DNA of 64,000 bases, taken from assembly GCA_030267965.1 (NCBI GenBank), contig BRYA01000638.1, positions 10,106 to 74,105 of the forward strand, written 5' to 3'. Positions 10,708 through 22,388 of this stretch are shown piece after piece. Position 1 is the stretch's first letter; each line of letters begins with the position of its first letter. A model generated the notes under the pieces. That model was not told the DNA's origin. It saw nothing but the letters and a program-made list of their open reading frames with translations, and searched no databases. Made by a program: the position numbers and the translations under genes. This DNA is from Triparma columacea (taxonomy: Eukaryota; Sar; Bolidophyceae; Parmales; Triparmaceae).

Positions 10708-11881
10708 ATGCGCTTTGGTGTCGGTCCCCGTTTGGGTGCCGGGATGTGTGCTATGAGAGAGTCCTCTCCTCTTGTGTTGAAGACGATATTTGCGGCCTTC
10801 CTGGCACTTCGTACCTTGTCCCTCTCAAAGTCAGGTATTTCCTTTGACGACCTCATTCATCGAGGGTTCAACTACGACGAGAGCTATTTGTCGTTTGACG
10901 ACGTCCATAATTATCGTACCATTATACCGTCCGTTGGTTCCCCTCCTCCTTTCGAGCGCGTTGTTGTTTGCATTGGAGGCTTTGGCGACTCTCCTAGTTC
11001 GTTTGACCCTTTGGTGGAGAGGTTGAAGAGTGAGCCTGGCGTCTGCGTGACCCTTCCCCCGACACCCGGTTGGGATAGGTGGGACGGCTTTAAGAAGGCG
11101 CGGCAGCTTTCTTACGTGGATTGGAAAATTGCTTGCCGTCGAGCCATCTGCGAGGCAAATGCTTTGGGGGAGGAGGTCGTTCTGATAGCGCACAGCACGG
11201 GGGCCACGGTTGCATTAGCTTGTCTTCTCGGCGAAGAGGACGGCCAGGGTGTTGATCGCGTTGTTTTCACTGGCGCAAACCTGGGTCCGGCAGTAAGCGA
11301 CAGGAAGACAAAGGCTTTGCTCACAAGTCGCCTGGGCAAGTTTCTGACGTACTTGAAGCCCGTCGTTAGGAAGAAGTTAAGGTGAGAATAGGTTTGTAGC
11401 GCCCGGCGCTGGCGAGGGAAGGTGCCTTTGCGCGCATGCACTCCCTTCCTGCGCATATCCAAATCCAACCCCCTTCCTGCACTCGCTTTTAAGAGAAGGA
11501 AAACCTGCGGACGTCTCAAATGAGCACTTCTGGGAACATGGGTTCTATCTTTCCTCCATTCCCACAAACGCCGTTCGAGAAATGTGGCTTTTAATGGACG
11601 AAGTTCTGGAGCAGGAAAAACCGCTCCACAGTCGAGTGAAGGCTATCACGATAATCAACGGAGAGCTGGATAAGTCCGTCTGTCCGATATCTGAATCTCT
11701 CAATGTGGTCTCGTCAAAGATTGGCTCTGCAGCCCCATGCAAACTCAAAGCAGTGGTGGTGAAGGAAGCGGGTCATTCCATCCTCTTTGAAAAGGAGGCG
11801 ACGGGGGCGGTTGACATGGTGGTGAAGGAGGTAATGAGTGGAAGACAACCAGCAAGGACTTTTTTCAGTGGTGACGAGTAG
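10708..11881 (+). CDS. Alpha/beta-hydrolase fold protein, likely secreted or organellar
   Basis: Two exons (10708-11381 and 11494-11881; AG|A junction) encode 353 aa. A hydrophobic N-terminal segment (LVLKTIFAAFLALRTLSL, residues 22-39) looks like a signal peptide or anchor. The hydrolase core has an oxyanion-type loop VCIGGFGDSPSSFD. The nucleophile elbow is IAHSTGA (Ser163), with Ala replacing the last Gly of the usual GxSxG. Probable acid and base residues are Asp284 in GELDKS and His319 in EAGHSILF. No closer family or substrate is evident; lipase, esterase or peptidase roles are all possible. Translation could also start at either of two downstream methionines (residues 13 and 16), which would put the hydrophobic segment nearer the N-terminus. 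Confidence 0.75.
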
Positions 11882-11883
11882 TA

Positions 11884-11889
11884 AATAAA
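11884..11889 (+). terminator. AATAAA poly(A) signal of the hydrolase gene
   Basis: AATAAA starts three bases after the hydrolase stop codon (TAGTAAATAAAA), a very short 3' UTR spacing. The strict hexamer is uncommon elsewhere in the window, so this is only a candidate. Confidence 0.35.
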
Positions 11890-12197
11890 ACACTTTCGTT
11901 CTGTCTTTCCCAGAAAAATGACATGGTGATGTCGTCGTTATTCCCCTCGAAAATTTGAAGCTTGTATGTCCCACCTCTAAGTGTGAATCAACCCGCAGCC
12001 TCCGTGTGAGACAGCATTGCGTAAGTGTAGACCCTAAGTTTCCTTCCCTCTCCCCACTCTAAAGTGCCAGGCACGTTTTCAAAAGCAGCTTTCATTTCAT
12101 TGTTTCATTTCATTCCCTGTATGCGGATTACTCACTATACATCGCTTTTGTACTAAGTTTCTCACCGTGGAGACCTGGCATCTTTTACTGTCGCCGC
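11890..12197. other. Convergent 3' spacer; no gene seen
   Basis: About 310 bp lie between the 3' ends of the hydrolase (+) and O-acetylhomoserine sulfhydrylase (-) genes. It contains no supported coding sequence. It is long compared with the other convergent spacers here, which are 45-150 bp. Confidence 0.4.
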
Positions 12198-14158
12198 TTA
12201 CTTGGCCTTGGCGATGGACTGCTCGAGGTCTGCGATGATGTCATCAATGGACTCGATTCCGACGGAAAGTCTGATCATTCCCGGGGGGACTCCGGCGGAG
12301 GCCTGCTGCTCGGGGTTGAGCTGGGAGTGGGTGGTAGAGGCGGGGTGGATGGCAAGAGTCTTGCAGTCGCCGACGTTGGCGACGTGGGAGATGAGGGAGA
12401 GGTTGTTGATGAAGGCCTTTCCGGAGTCGGTTCCGCCCTTCATCTCAAAGACGACCATGGGACCACCCTTGCCCTTGATGTACTTCTTCTGCTTCTCGTA
12501 CTGAGGGTCGGACTCAAGGCCAGGGAAGCGGACGTTGGTGACGGCATCGTTGGTCTGAAGGTACTTGGCGACGGCGAGGGCATTCTCGCAATGCCTCTCC
12601 ATGCGGAGGGAGAGGGTCTCAATGCCGAGGAGGAACATCCAGGAGTTGTCGGGGGAGATGCAGGATCCGAGGTTGCGGAGGGGTACCGTACGCATACGGA
12701 GGATGAAGGCCAGAGGGAGTAAGGGGGCGGGGAGGTCAATTCCCCAGCGGAGGCCTCCGTAGGATGTGTCGGGGTTGGTGAAGAGAGGGTGGTTGCCGCT
12801 GGTTCCCCAGGGGAAGGTTCCGGAGTCGATAACGATTCCTCCGAGCCCGTTTCCGTGTCCTCCCATCCACTTGGTGAGACTGTGGATGACGATGTGGGCA
12901 CCGTGGGCGATGGGGTTGGTGAGGTAGGGGGTGGAGAAGGTGGCGTCTACGATGAGGGGGACCTGCCGGGCGCGGGAGGGGGGGGTGGTGGGTTAGGTTG
13001 ATCGTGTCGCGAACTTCAGGGCGACGGATATTCTTGCCCGATCTCACCTTGACCTCGTTGGCGTCCTTGGCAATGGCCTCGAGGTCGCAGACCTCAAGGG
13101 CAGGGTTGGAGACGGACTCGCAGTAGAACCCTCTGGTCTTCTCGTCGTAGGCGGCCTTGAAATTGGCAGGGTCGGAGGCGTCGACGAATTTCACTGTGAT
13201 GCCCATTGAGGGGAGAAGGTTGTCAAACATGGTGTAGGTTCCTCCGTAAAGCTTGGAGGAAGCGACGATGTTGTCGCCGGCCTGGCAAATGTTGATTATG
13301 GTGTTGAAGACCGCAGCGGTACCGGAGGCGAGGCCAAGGCCGCCGAGCTCGGGAGCACCCTCAAGAAGGCAAACACGCTTCTCAAGGATGTCAGTGGTAG
13401 GGTTCTGAAGGCGGGTGTAGATGTTTCCGAGCTCGGCGAGGGCAAACAGAGACGCGGCATGGTCGGTGTTCTTAAACTGGAAAGGACCGGTGCGGTAGAC
13501 AGGAACGGCACGGGACCCAGTGGTGGGGTCTGGAGGGGTGGAGGGGTGGAGGGGTGGATGGGTGCAGGGGAAGGGGGGAAGGGGGGAGGGGGTGGGTGGG
13601 AGGGGGGGTTAGTTTTATAGACATCAAATAGTCGAAAAGGAGAGTGGGGAGGAGAGAGGAGGTTTAAATTTGGAAAACTTGCAAGATCTGTTGACGGGGT
13701 GCTGTTGAATTTATTATCGGCAAGATTAAATCATGCAAGAGAGCGTCTAGACACACAATTCGACGGATTGGGAGGGGATAAATATTTCTGATGTACCTGA
13801 AACTCACCTGGTTCGTATCCTCCATGAAGGGAAATAGTGTCAAATCCTATGTGAAAGCAAAACCCGATGACGGAAGAAGTGATTCAAGGTAAATTTGAGA
13901 AAGATGCGAGAAGTTAAGGGGTAAGTGTGGGTAATAAGTAGCGTTAAATTGAAGAGATACAGGAAACAGTCAGCAATATGTCGTAATAAAAGATTGTAAG
14001 GCGTGAATATCCACACATAACTCCAGATTGATGCGGACACATGCTGCTGAAGTTGGGGTTGGAGATTGGATATAGGCATCGAAGGATCGCGAGAAAACCT
14101 ATCGGCTTCAAATGAATACATTTAGGCCCATTGATAGGTATGACAACTCACCAGGCAT
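12198..14158 (-). CDS. MET17: O-acetylhomoserine sulfhydrylase, PLP enzyme
   Basis: Four exons (14152-14158, 13808-13846, 13048-13529, 12198-12962) give 430 aa, the usual length of the O-acetylhomoserine (thiol)-lyase branch of the Cys/Met-metabolism PLP family. The protein starts [29 protein letters not shown], which is diagnostic for this branch. The PLP lysine is Lys207 in [41 protein letters not shown] and [18 protein letters not shown] are also present. The enzyme makes homocysteine from O-acetylhomoserine and sulfide. The first coding exon is only 7 nt (ATGCCTG) and the second 39 nt; without them the conserved N-terminus is lost. A 305-nt intron separates these two. Confidence 0.92.
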
Positions 14159-14599
14159 TGTTATAAAGAATTTATGGGTTGGTTTAATTTTGTTGCAGGG
14201 CAATTGCACATGTCAAAAAATCAAGTCAACTGTTGACATCTTTAACCCAAATCTTTCGGTACATTGGCAGTTTAGCGGTTGAGTAAATTTGCGCAAACGT
14301 TGCAGTTTGTGTCTTAGCTGTCCCGTTGCGAGCTGACGGGCGGCACGCCGGGGCAAGGAGCGCAATCCAATTCCTATTATTAATGAAGTTGGTAAAACAC
14401 TTGAACAAATAGTTCGACGCCAAGAAGCCAGTGGTGTTATACTTGCGTTGGGGTGGGTAAAAAAACTGGAAGGCGTGGTTGCGAAGGTGACTGTAATTTT
14501 TTCCCTTGAAATTGTGGATGTCCTCACAAAAACTCGCCCTTGCGACTATTCAGTAACCCTAATGAGATAATATGACGAAATTAAGGTAAGCTCATCTAG
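14159..14599. other. Divergent spacer with a short perfect palindrome
   Basis: This 441-bp region lies between the sulfhydrylase start (-) and the carrier start (+). It is AT-rich near both ends. GTCAACTGTTGAC at about 14224-14236 is a 6-bp inverted repeat around one base and might be a factor-binding site, but nothing else supports that. An antisense frame at 14213-14527 has no recognisable content. Confidence 0.35.
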
Positions 14600-16005
14600 A
14601 TGAATCAACTCCTCCCCGCGATGCACATTTCATCTTCTAAACCGGGTCCTCCCAGTAGTAGAAAAATAGTTGAAAAAGAAACCTCGTATTCGAAGGAGTC
14701 TTTGATTTCGAAGGACAATAGCAACCCGAAGGTGTTGACATACACTCAGCAGTTCTTAATAAGTTTCACCAGCGGTTGCATGTCCGGTGTACTTAGTAGT
14801 GTCGTGTGTGCTCCAATGGATATCATTAAGACGAGGATGCAAGTTGCTGGGACTTTGCCAGAGCCCATACGGTGAGTATCAGGCGCGCGCGTGGGGGGGA
14901 GGGGGGGGGGGGGGCATTGAATGATATGGAGGCTGGGATTGTTGGGTGTCAAGGTTCGGTCCTCGGCCTATCTCACCCTCACCCCCCCACAGCTTTGGAA
15001 TCATTAGCATGCTCACCGGAATAGTAAAGCGTGATGGGATGACGGGTCTCTTTCGTGGGCTTGGCCCGACCCTCGCCACCGTCCCCACGTTCTGGGGCTT
15101 CTACTTCCCAGCCTACGAGGCTTCCAAGTATAGAATCTCCTCCTTTCTTAACGGGACGGACCTCCTCCCCCTGTCCTCCCAGATTCACCAGCCCGCGACG
15201 CACCTTATCGCGGCGGTGAGCGCGGGGGCTTTTGCAGATACATTAACTAACCCCATGTGGGTTGTTAGAACGAGGATGCAGACAGGTGAGAGTGGGCGGA
15301 GGGCTAAGGGCTGAGGAGCCCAGACAAGTGTTGACACCAAAGTTATCGACAAAGCAACATTTCGCTAAAGGAATTCTTCGCTAACGCAAATCTCTTTTCT
15401 CCCCCCCCTCTCTTCCCCCCTACTCTCCCCCACACAAACCACTCCCCCCCACACAACCACTCCCACACCCACCAGAGACCCTACATCGCATGGTCGCGAA
15501 GGACTTCTCCTCCCCCCCCCTCACAATGAGGGAGACTATACTGGACCTTTACGCGCGGGGAGGGGTACTGGTGTTTTGGAGGGGGCTCACAGCCTCCCTC
15601 TTGGGCCTCTCCCACGTGGCTGTGCAATTCCCAATCTATGAGTGGATGAAGGAGTACGTTCCCAAGCTCAGGTACGGGGACGATCAGGTCGTCGAGAGCG
15701 GACCTGTGGACTGGATGATCGCGTCCGCGGCCTCTAAGCTGACGGCCTGCACCCTCACGTACCCCCACGAGGTCATCAGGTCCCGTATGATGGACGTTAG
15801 GGATATAGATAGTAAGGGCCTGAACGTGTACACTACGGCGGTCAAGATCGTGAGGGCGGAAGGCTGGGTGAGCCTTTATAGAGGGATGCATGTATCGCTG
15901 CTTAGAGTGATTCCCAACTGTTGTTTGACGTTTTCTTGCTACGAGTACTTCACCCGGTGTGCAAGAAATATCGTGCTTAGAGAGAATGACGACCCGCCGA
16001 TATAG
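14600..16005 (+). CDS. Mitochondrial carrier (SLC25 family, SLC25A32/33/36-like)
   Basis: Three exons (14600-14871, 14993-15285, 15476-16005) encode 364 aa. The three carrier repeats each carry the PX[DE]XX[KR] signature or a variant: APMDIIKTRM (residues 71-80), TNPMWVVRTRMQT, and TYPHEVIRSRMMD near the C-terminus. Trp replacing the acidic residue in repeat 2 (NPMWVVRTRM) is typical of the branch with folate/FAD, NAD+ and pyrimidine-nucleotide carriers. Residues 1-48 are a Ser/Lys-rich leader ahead of the first helix. The substrate cannot be assigned more closely. The plastid-protein gene follows 155 bp downstream on the same strand. Confidence 0.87.
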
Positions 16006-16159
16006 ACTGAGATATTTTGTTGTTAACCTACATAGTTGTGCGTATTGAGAAAAAAAGCGCGTCTTTGTTCTTTGTTGGTTGATCATGCAAATTATTAACT
16101 CCACTGAACTCATACACGCGCACCCCCTTCGTGCATTCTCTCTCATCTCGTAAATCATA

Positions 16160-17052
16160 ATGCTATATTTCCATTTCCTGCTTCTTGTCCTCGTCGTTCG
16201 ATACGCAAGTGGATTTTGTGGCACCTTCTCACGCTCCTCTCCCAAGTTGAGACTGAAAGTCTCGATGGAGCCAAGACTGCGGACCCGATTTTTGTTCAGA
16301 CCCCCCTCGTCTCTATCATTCTCGAACGAGGAAAGAATTGAATCTATCAAGGGTGAGTGTCATTCATTTATCACTTCATGTCCTCGATAATTATCCTCAC
16401 TGACCCCTTCTCATATCCCAAGCTGGTGCGATTGGAGGCTTAGTAGGAGCGTCTGTTTCTTCCCCATTCCTCTACCTCTCTTCCACCCTCCTCTCTTCCA
16501 CGAACATTATCGGTCAGTGGGAGTTTCAGACCGATATGGCCTCGATTGAAGGTGCACTATTTGGCATTTGCTATCGTTACATTGTGAGGTGAGGATGGAA
16601 TTAAGTGTGATACTCCGGACTGATCCTAAATTTTCTGTTGGTCCTTGTAACCCACTTCGCTCTCGCTCCTCCACAAGCAGAACGGATACTGAAAATGAAA
16701 TGCTCAAAGGCGGTGCTCTCGGGGCCTTCATTATTGTGCGGACCCTTCCCCTGATCAACGTTCCCTCTTCTTGTTCCTCTGTTCCTCTGAAATGCGAATA
16801 TTTCTACGTTCTCGATCCAGGTGAGAGAATGCCGGCATTAGCGAAAAGATCCTTTCCCTATTGGCTTCTTTGCTCGCCACACAATTCTTACCCCCTTCGA
16901 TCGTCGCTTCTCTTTCCTCTTCCTCCCCGGCAGCCACTATCCCCCAAGTTACCTTTCATGGATTGGAGTCCCTCGCCCTCTTTGGTTCGGCGTTTCTCGC
17001 GCTCAACTTCTGTTTAGAAAAGAAATGGGTGTCTCCCTTCGAGAACAAGTAG
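16160..17052 (+). CDS. Conserved plastid-type membrane protein with bipartite targeting signal
   Basis: Four exons (16160-16352, 16423-16588, 16681-16820, 16934-17052) give 205 aa, closing in phase. The N-terminus has a strong signal peptide (FHFLLLVLVVRYASG) followed at once by Phe and a Ser/Arg-rich basic stretch (FCGTFSRSSPK). This is the ASAF-type bipartite presequence of secondary red plastids. The mature part has glycine-rich hydrophobic helices (AGAIGGLVGASVSSPFLYL), then QWEFQTDMASIEGALFGICY, GALGAFIIVRTLP and HGLESLALFGSAFLAL. I recall similar blocks in cyanobacterial and plant chloroplast proteins of unknown function. Probable thylakoid or envelope protein; no enzymatic motif seen. 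Confidence 0.72.
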
Positions 17053-17144
17053 AAACTAAAGTTGCGCATGCTGTCTTGTTGTTGTTTATGAAATGTTTGT
17101 GTATTCTGTTTACCCTTAACTCCCCCCTCTCCTATCCCACGCCG

Positions 17145-19313
17145 CTACCACGCCGTGCTCCCTCCCCCAACACTCATAGGGCTAGCATATCTCCTACCCT
17201 CCTCGTCGTCGTTCAGATACTTGTAAATATTCTTCTGAGTGTTGACGATGCTCTGGACATTGTTCCTGATCTTCTTCTGGCTACCCCCCATTCTGATTGG
17301 GCTGGTGCTCCTCGCAATGGCCGTGCCCTTGAGTTTTGTGACCGTCTTCTTGAGTAGCCTGTTCTCATCTAGCAGTAGCTTGATTTCATGTTTCAGCTCC
17401 TTAACCCTAGAGGGGTGGCAGTCCCACTGCTTCGAGGCCTTCGTGGCCTTTAAGAACGCCTTTCCTCTCAGGAAGTCTCTGTCGGTGTTGGTCGTGTCCT
17501 CTCCCTCCGTCGTTACCCCTCCGTTTTTCCTGATTAGCTCCCTCTCCCACTTTGCTGTCTTCCAGGTATCCTTCCAGCTTAGGAAGGTCTTCATAACCCC
17601 ACGCATCTTCCACTTCTTCGCAAACCTTTCGAGTAGCCTCATTTCCCTCTTGCCCTCACTAACGAAGAATGCCCACCCAGTGAAGCATCGCGCTACTCCC
17701 GCCATGGTCATTTTTGTGAGGAACTGTGGTGGTGGGGGGGGGGGGGGGGGTCAGTTCTCATCGGGGGGCAGGAACATCGAAAAGATCATACACACTCCAG
17801 TCCCCTCTCACCTTCTTCATCTTCATCTTGACGGCCTTCTCCTCTCCCGCCCACCCCTTCCAAGCGTTCCAACAGTTCAGCATGCACTTGTTACGCCACG
17901 CTGCCATGAGTTTTTTCATGTTTCCCATCTGCTTCTCGTTCAGCCTTTGAACCAGAGCCTCGAGGGCCTCAATTCTTTCGTCCTTGAGCGCCATTTCTGC
18001 CTTCATGTTATTAAACTTGCTCGCCATTTTCCTCTTTTTTAGATCCGCGCTGTGAGCCTTTCTCTTGGCTGCGTCAATCAACGGCTGTTGGGAGTCAACG
18101 ATGTCCTTGATCGCAGTGTAGTGAGCGTAGAGGGCTGTCAATTGAGAGTAAAGCTTCATGGCAATGGCTCCGTTCCTCCGGCTCGGATCCTCTTCGTTGC
18201 ATCCAATCTTCCACCTCTCCTTCTGGTCTCCCATGTCGGCCACAATTTCTTCCATGCTGATTGCGCCTTTGGGGAGGATGCCCCATTGCATCTTGGAAAC
18301 TGACTTAGGAGTCGGTGGCTTGCCGCTTGTGGTCCTTGGGGAGTATGGGGACCTGGGAGAATTCAACCGCTTCTTGGCCGAGGAGCCCCTCCCCTTTTTC
18401 TTCGTTGAGCTGCTCCCATTTCTTGGGGTGGCCATTGGCTCGTCAGTGCTGATTGAAGGGGTTGAAGTGGCACCGGCTTGAGGCGTGACCGGGGTGGAGG
18501 GGACGCCATTCATATTGGATAGGGCCTCACTGTGAGTGGGGAGGGTGGGGGGGATTAGTCGAGAGGAGTGTAGATCGTAGGGCAGGCCGTAGTTCATCGC
18601 GGGTGCCACATTTCCTTTTCTTGCCGGTGGGTATTTCCTTGCCCCCAGTGTCTCACCTCTTCCAAGCCTCCATTGCCTCTAATCTCTCCTCCACTGCAAG
18701 GGGGGCGATAGGTTAGTCTGCAATGCATGGATGCGAATTTTCAAACAGCAAACACCCCCCTTGGTCACTCTAAAACCTTGGGCCAGCACTCCCTCAACTG
18801 CCCATACTTACGCTTGACAATGTATTTCTCAACGGGACTCTGTGGAAAATCGCGCTCTGATGGTATCTCCCCGCCGCTGCCAAGCAAGATGTCCTCCGAA
18901 GCGGAGATAGGCTTTGAGGCAAGGTCAGTGACCTCCTCAGTCCCCGCATCTTTCTGTGCAGTCGTGCCAGGATTTTCCGCCTCCTCTCCCGACCCCTTCG
19001 CCTCTCCTTTCGCCTTCCCGACCTTCCTCTTGACTCGCTTCACCTTCACCTTGTTTATCCCTATGCTCGTCGCCCTGGGAGGTAGGCTGACCATGTTAAA
19101 TTTACCTGCTGGTCAGGGAAAAGGTGGGTAGGTTTTGTCACAAAGATTGCCCAAGACACACACACACGTTGGAGGCAAATGAGCGCAAATATCGTGCAGA
19201 AGGACTGGGAAGACAGAGAACTTACGGAGATCGTCCAGCTTAATATCTTGCAGGTGCGTGGAGGGGGGAATCCTGGAGTAACTGTGCGAGTTCCCGTCAA
19301 CAGAAAGGGCCAT
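17145..19313 (-). CDS. Coiled-coil protein with Sfi1-like Trp repeats
   Basis: Five exons (19226-19313, 18812-19105, 18657-18693, 17812-18529, 17145-17723) give 571 aa with all phases matching. The N-terminal third is Lys/Glu/Pro/Ser-rich and disordered. A short coiled coil runs through VEKYIVKLEERLEAMEAW, then a Ser/Pro/Thr linker, then a helical region with repeated aromatic motifs: MAAWRNKCMLNCWNAWKGW, VARCFTGWAFFVSE and KTFLSWKDTW. Such spaced F/W-xx-W helices resemble centrin-binding Sfi1 repeats, so a basal-body or centrosome role is possible (inference). A basic C-terminal coiled coil follows. The first exon overlaps BRK1 exon 1 on the other strand. A shorter alternative starts at the Met at 19094. 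Confidence 0.65.
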
Positions 19314-19503
19314 GGTGAGAGATGTGATCGACTAATGAAATACTCTCGCGCAGATTACGTCGTTCTTAAATAAGTTTGACATGGCTACGCGATCCAAGCT
19401 AGCCGTAATTAACGAGAAGTTAAATAGTTTGGAGAGGACTCTCGACTACGCTGAGACTGCGATGAAAAACACACAGAAGGGCGGGGGAGGCGGGGGAGCA
19501 TAA
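19179..19503 (+). CDS. BRK1: BRICK1/HSPC300, WAVE-complex subunit
   Basis: Two exons (19179-19253, 19354-19503; phase 0) encode 74 aa, against ~75 in animals and plants. Hallmarks are VQKDWEDRELTEIVQLNI, then ITSFLNKFDMATRSKLAVI and NEKLNSLERTLDYAE, a single heptad-repeat helix that packs in the WAVE/SCAR trimer. The tail ends in TQKGGGGGGA. The protein should act with SCAR, Abi, Nap1 and Pir121 to activate Arp2/3-dependent actin branching. The gene is too small to be judged by length alone, but the match runs end to end. Its first exon overlaps the first exon of the divergent coiled-coil gene by 28 bp. Confidence 0.9.
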
Positions 19504-19656
19504 AGGGCTCTGGGGGGGGGGGGGGCGGGGGGGGGAGGGATTGGGATTGGGATGGTATTGCGCCGGTGGGTCTTCTTTTAGCTCTCTTCCCACACCTCGT
19601 TTGCCAAAGCAGAAGGAATGTATTATGATGTTTTTTAGCACAATTCCGACCGTCTT

Positions 19657-22226
19657 TTAACTCTCTGCCTCCTCTTCCTCATCCTTGACAACCTCCGGCT
19701 GCTTCTTCACCCTCTTATTCCAGTTAATTTCGACGTCGAACTCGACAACCCCCACTTCTTCAGGTTGCCAGTTTGGCTCCTCCTCAACCTCCTTCTCCTC
19801 CTCTCCTTCCGTGGGTACGGCATCTTCCCCCTCTTCCTCCTTCCTCCTCCTTTCCCTGATCTCTTCGTTAATCCTGTCTTTTTCGACCTGGACGAATCCA
19901 TCGCAAAGGGTAAGGATTCCAGTGAGCTCCAGCTTGCTTTCGCCGAACTTGTTGAGAGAGCTCTGCTCGAGAAAGTGGTTCATATCAACCGTGCCCCGAG
20001 CAACCTCGACCGTGGTCTGTGGTGGTTTGAGTGAGTTAGATTTGATCATTTTTCACTACACTCTTGTTCTTCTCTCCTCCTCCATTCTCACCTTGGTTTC
20101 ATCCTTCCTCATGGTGACGCCAGATTCCTGCCGAGTTATTGTCGACGTGGAAATGCTAGTTGACATCACCCTTCCTAATTTATCCTTGGAGACCGTAGTG
20201 GTCTGCGTCGGCTCGGGGTCCTTCTCTTCCTTACCCTCATCTCCGTCCTTACCCTCCTTCTCTTCGCCTTCCTCCTTTTTCTCTTCGTCTACTTCTTCCT
20301 CCTCAACAAGCTCGTACTTCTCCTCTTCACTAACCCTCCACAGAACAAACTCAAGGCCTCCAAACATGATTGCGTCTCTGACATCAGCGGTGGGCTTGAA
20401 TTTGAGCTCCATCGTCCCCTTCGGAGGGGCAGGGGGGGGCTCCTCCTCAGGCTCAGCTGCGTCTTTCCCCTTCTTTCCCTTCTTTTCCTTCTTCTTACCT
20501 TTCCCTCCCTTCGCGCTCCCTGGCTTGCCGTCCTCTTCCGCCTCCGGGTCGGCGCTCCACAGCGTGGGCCCCCAAGCGACGCTGGGCGTGTCCGAGATCC
20601 TAACGTCGTCATTATCTCCCTCCTGAAAGTCGTGCTGCACACCCTTAAGGGTGACCTGCAGCCAGCACCTGGTGGTCAGAACCGGCTCGGGGGCCAAGGA
20701 GGGGGTTGAATTTTTGCCCTTGTCTTTTCCTTTCTTCCCCTTGTCCTTCTTATCCTTCCCCTTCTGCGCATGGGAGCGTGGAGGGAAGCAGTGAGCAGAA
20801 TGAAGCGTGGACAGAAGAATAGCGTTAGCTGTTGTGATTATCGTACGGTCAACCATTTTTCCTTCGTCTCATTCTCACCTTTCCCTTGCCGGCGTCGTCT
20901 TCCTCCTTCTCCCCCTCAGTCCATACTGGTAACCCCCTGACTTTCGTAACTCCGCAATCGATGGTGAGTTGCTCTCTTGCTTCCATAGCGTCTGCGTCCG
21001 TAGGGTCGCCTTCGCCGGCCTCCCTATCGATCTGCACGTCGTCCAGCACGGTCAGCGACTCTAGGATGGTGGTGGTCTTGTGAGCGTAGAGGGGAAGGAG
21101 GGAGATGGGATTGCCTTGAAGGCAGAGGTGGCGGAGGGAGGTGAAGGAGGCAAGGGAGTTAAGAGTGGAGGAGAGGTCGCAGAGGTTGCAGTACGCGAGG
21201 TCGAGGCTACAGCGAGCGAAGCAAGGAGTAGGGCAGGGAGGGGGGTGGGGAGGGTGGGGAGGGTTGCGTTAGTGTTTGGAACTGCCGTGCTTCCAATCTG
21301 TCCAATCTGTCCATTCTTACCTGATGATGTTGGGCAATCTGCTCGGTAGCACCGAAAGTCCGTCGTAGATTGGGTTGTACCCCAGTCCGAGCTGCATGAG
21401 ATCGTGCATCGGTGGGAAAGAGCTGAGGTCCGTGATCTCGTTGTTGTACGCAGCGAAGGATATAATTGTGCTAGGGAGGTTGGAGAGGTCGGATATTTTG
21501 TTGGTAGAGACGTCTAGAGAGGTTAGGGAGGGAAACATTGTGCGGGTTTTCGGGTCGATGGAGTAGATCTTTCGGGAAGTCAGGGTGAGCTGTTTGAAGA
21601 TCGTGAAAAGCTGCATTGCGGCGAGCGAAGCGAGTCGCAGAGAGGGTTGCGACATTGGGTTGCAATGGTGGGTCAGAATTGTCTCATGGGGATGGTGAGG
21701 GGAGGGTGAGATTAGGGTCTTAGAGCTTACCTCCTTCTCCCCTATTTTGTTGAAGCCCTTAACCGTCTCCATCTCCGTCGTCCAAGCCCTCCTCCCCTTC
21801 CCCCCCAACTTCTTCTCTTCAAACTCGTCAATCTGATTCCCGTCAACAATAGCACCAGTAATACCGACATCGTCGTCATCGGAGGAGTAAGGCTCGTCCT
21901 CTATGTACATGGAGTGGTTCGTATTGGACAGCAGCCTGCCCTGCGTGGGCATCTTTGTGGACTATGGAGGGTGGGGGTGCAGGTCAGTTGAGAGGGGGAG
22001 GTTGGGTTAGTGGTTTGATTGGGGGGTAAAGGGGGTAAGGGGGGGGGGGGCGGCTAATAATTCTGACCTTGCGCTCCTTTCCGACGGCGTTGTTGACCGT
22101 CATTTCCCCAGTCTCTGAAAAATCATAGGTTGCGAAGCGGGGGGGGTTGGGGGGGGCAAGGATGTGGACACCACAGGTAGACGTGGAGAGGAGGATCACG
22201 GAAGAGGAGAGTGTTGATGGGGGCAT
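19657..22226 (-). CDS. Leucine-rich repeat protein, possibly LRRC43-like/ciliary
   Basis: Six exons (22068-22226, 21731-21961, 21321-21610, 20879-21206, 20092-20763, 19657-20016) give 679 aa. After a disordered acidic N-terminus, residues ~130-270 hold LRRs of the SDS22-like type: FPSLTSLDVSTNKISDL, TIISFAAYNNEITDL, LMQLGLGYNPI, SLDLAYCNLCDL and LRHLCLQGNPISLLPLY. A cap TTTILESLTVLDDVQID follows. The C-terminal half alternates Lys/Glu-rich tracts with structured strands (RCWLQVTLKGVQHDF, MELKFKPTADVRDAIMFGG). The LRR layout recalls LRRC43 and axonemal LRR proteins, but this is tentative. The first exon (VILLSTSTCGVHILAPP) uses a GTCAG donor and is the least certain part. Confidence 0.65.
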
Positions 22227-22388
22227 GGTTGGGGGGTGGTGGGAGGGGCGAAAGGTGGGCGTGGGTGGGGGGGGTCAAGTTTTGCAAGGAAAGGATGTTT
22301 TAGTTTGATAAAAGAGAGTGTTTTCGTTTATTGTATATCACACACGCTTTTATCTAATTAAACAAACAGAAAAAACCTCGGAGGAGGG

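Noticed and set aside
14213..14527. Minus-strand 104-codon frame between the sulfhydrylase and carrier genes
   Set aside because: The fragment ASWRR... briefly suggested a vector lacZ-like sequence, but the similarity does not extend. No start context or splice support.
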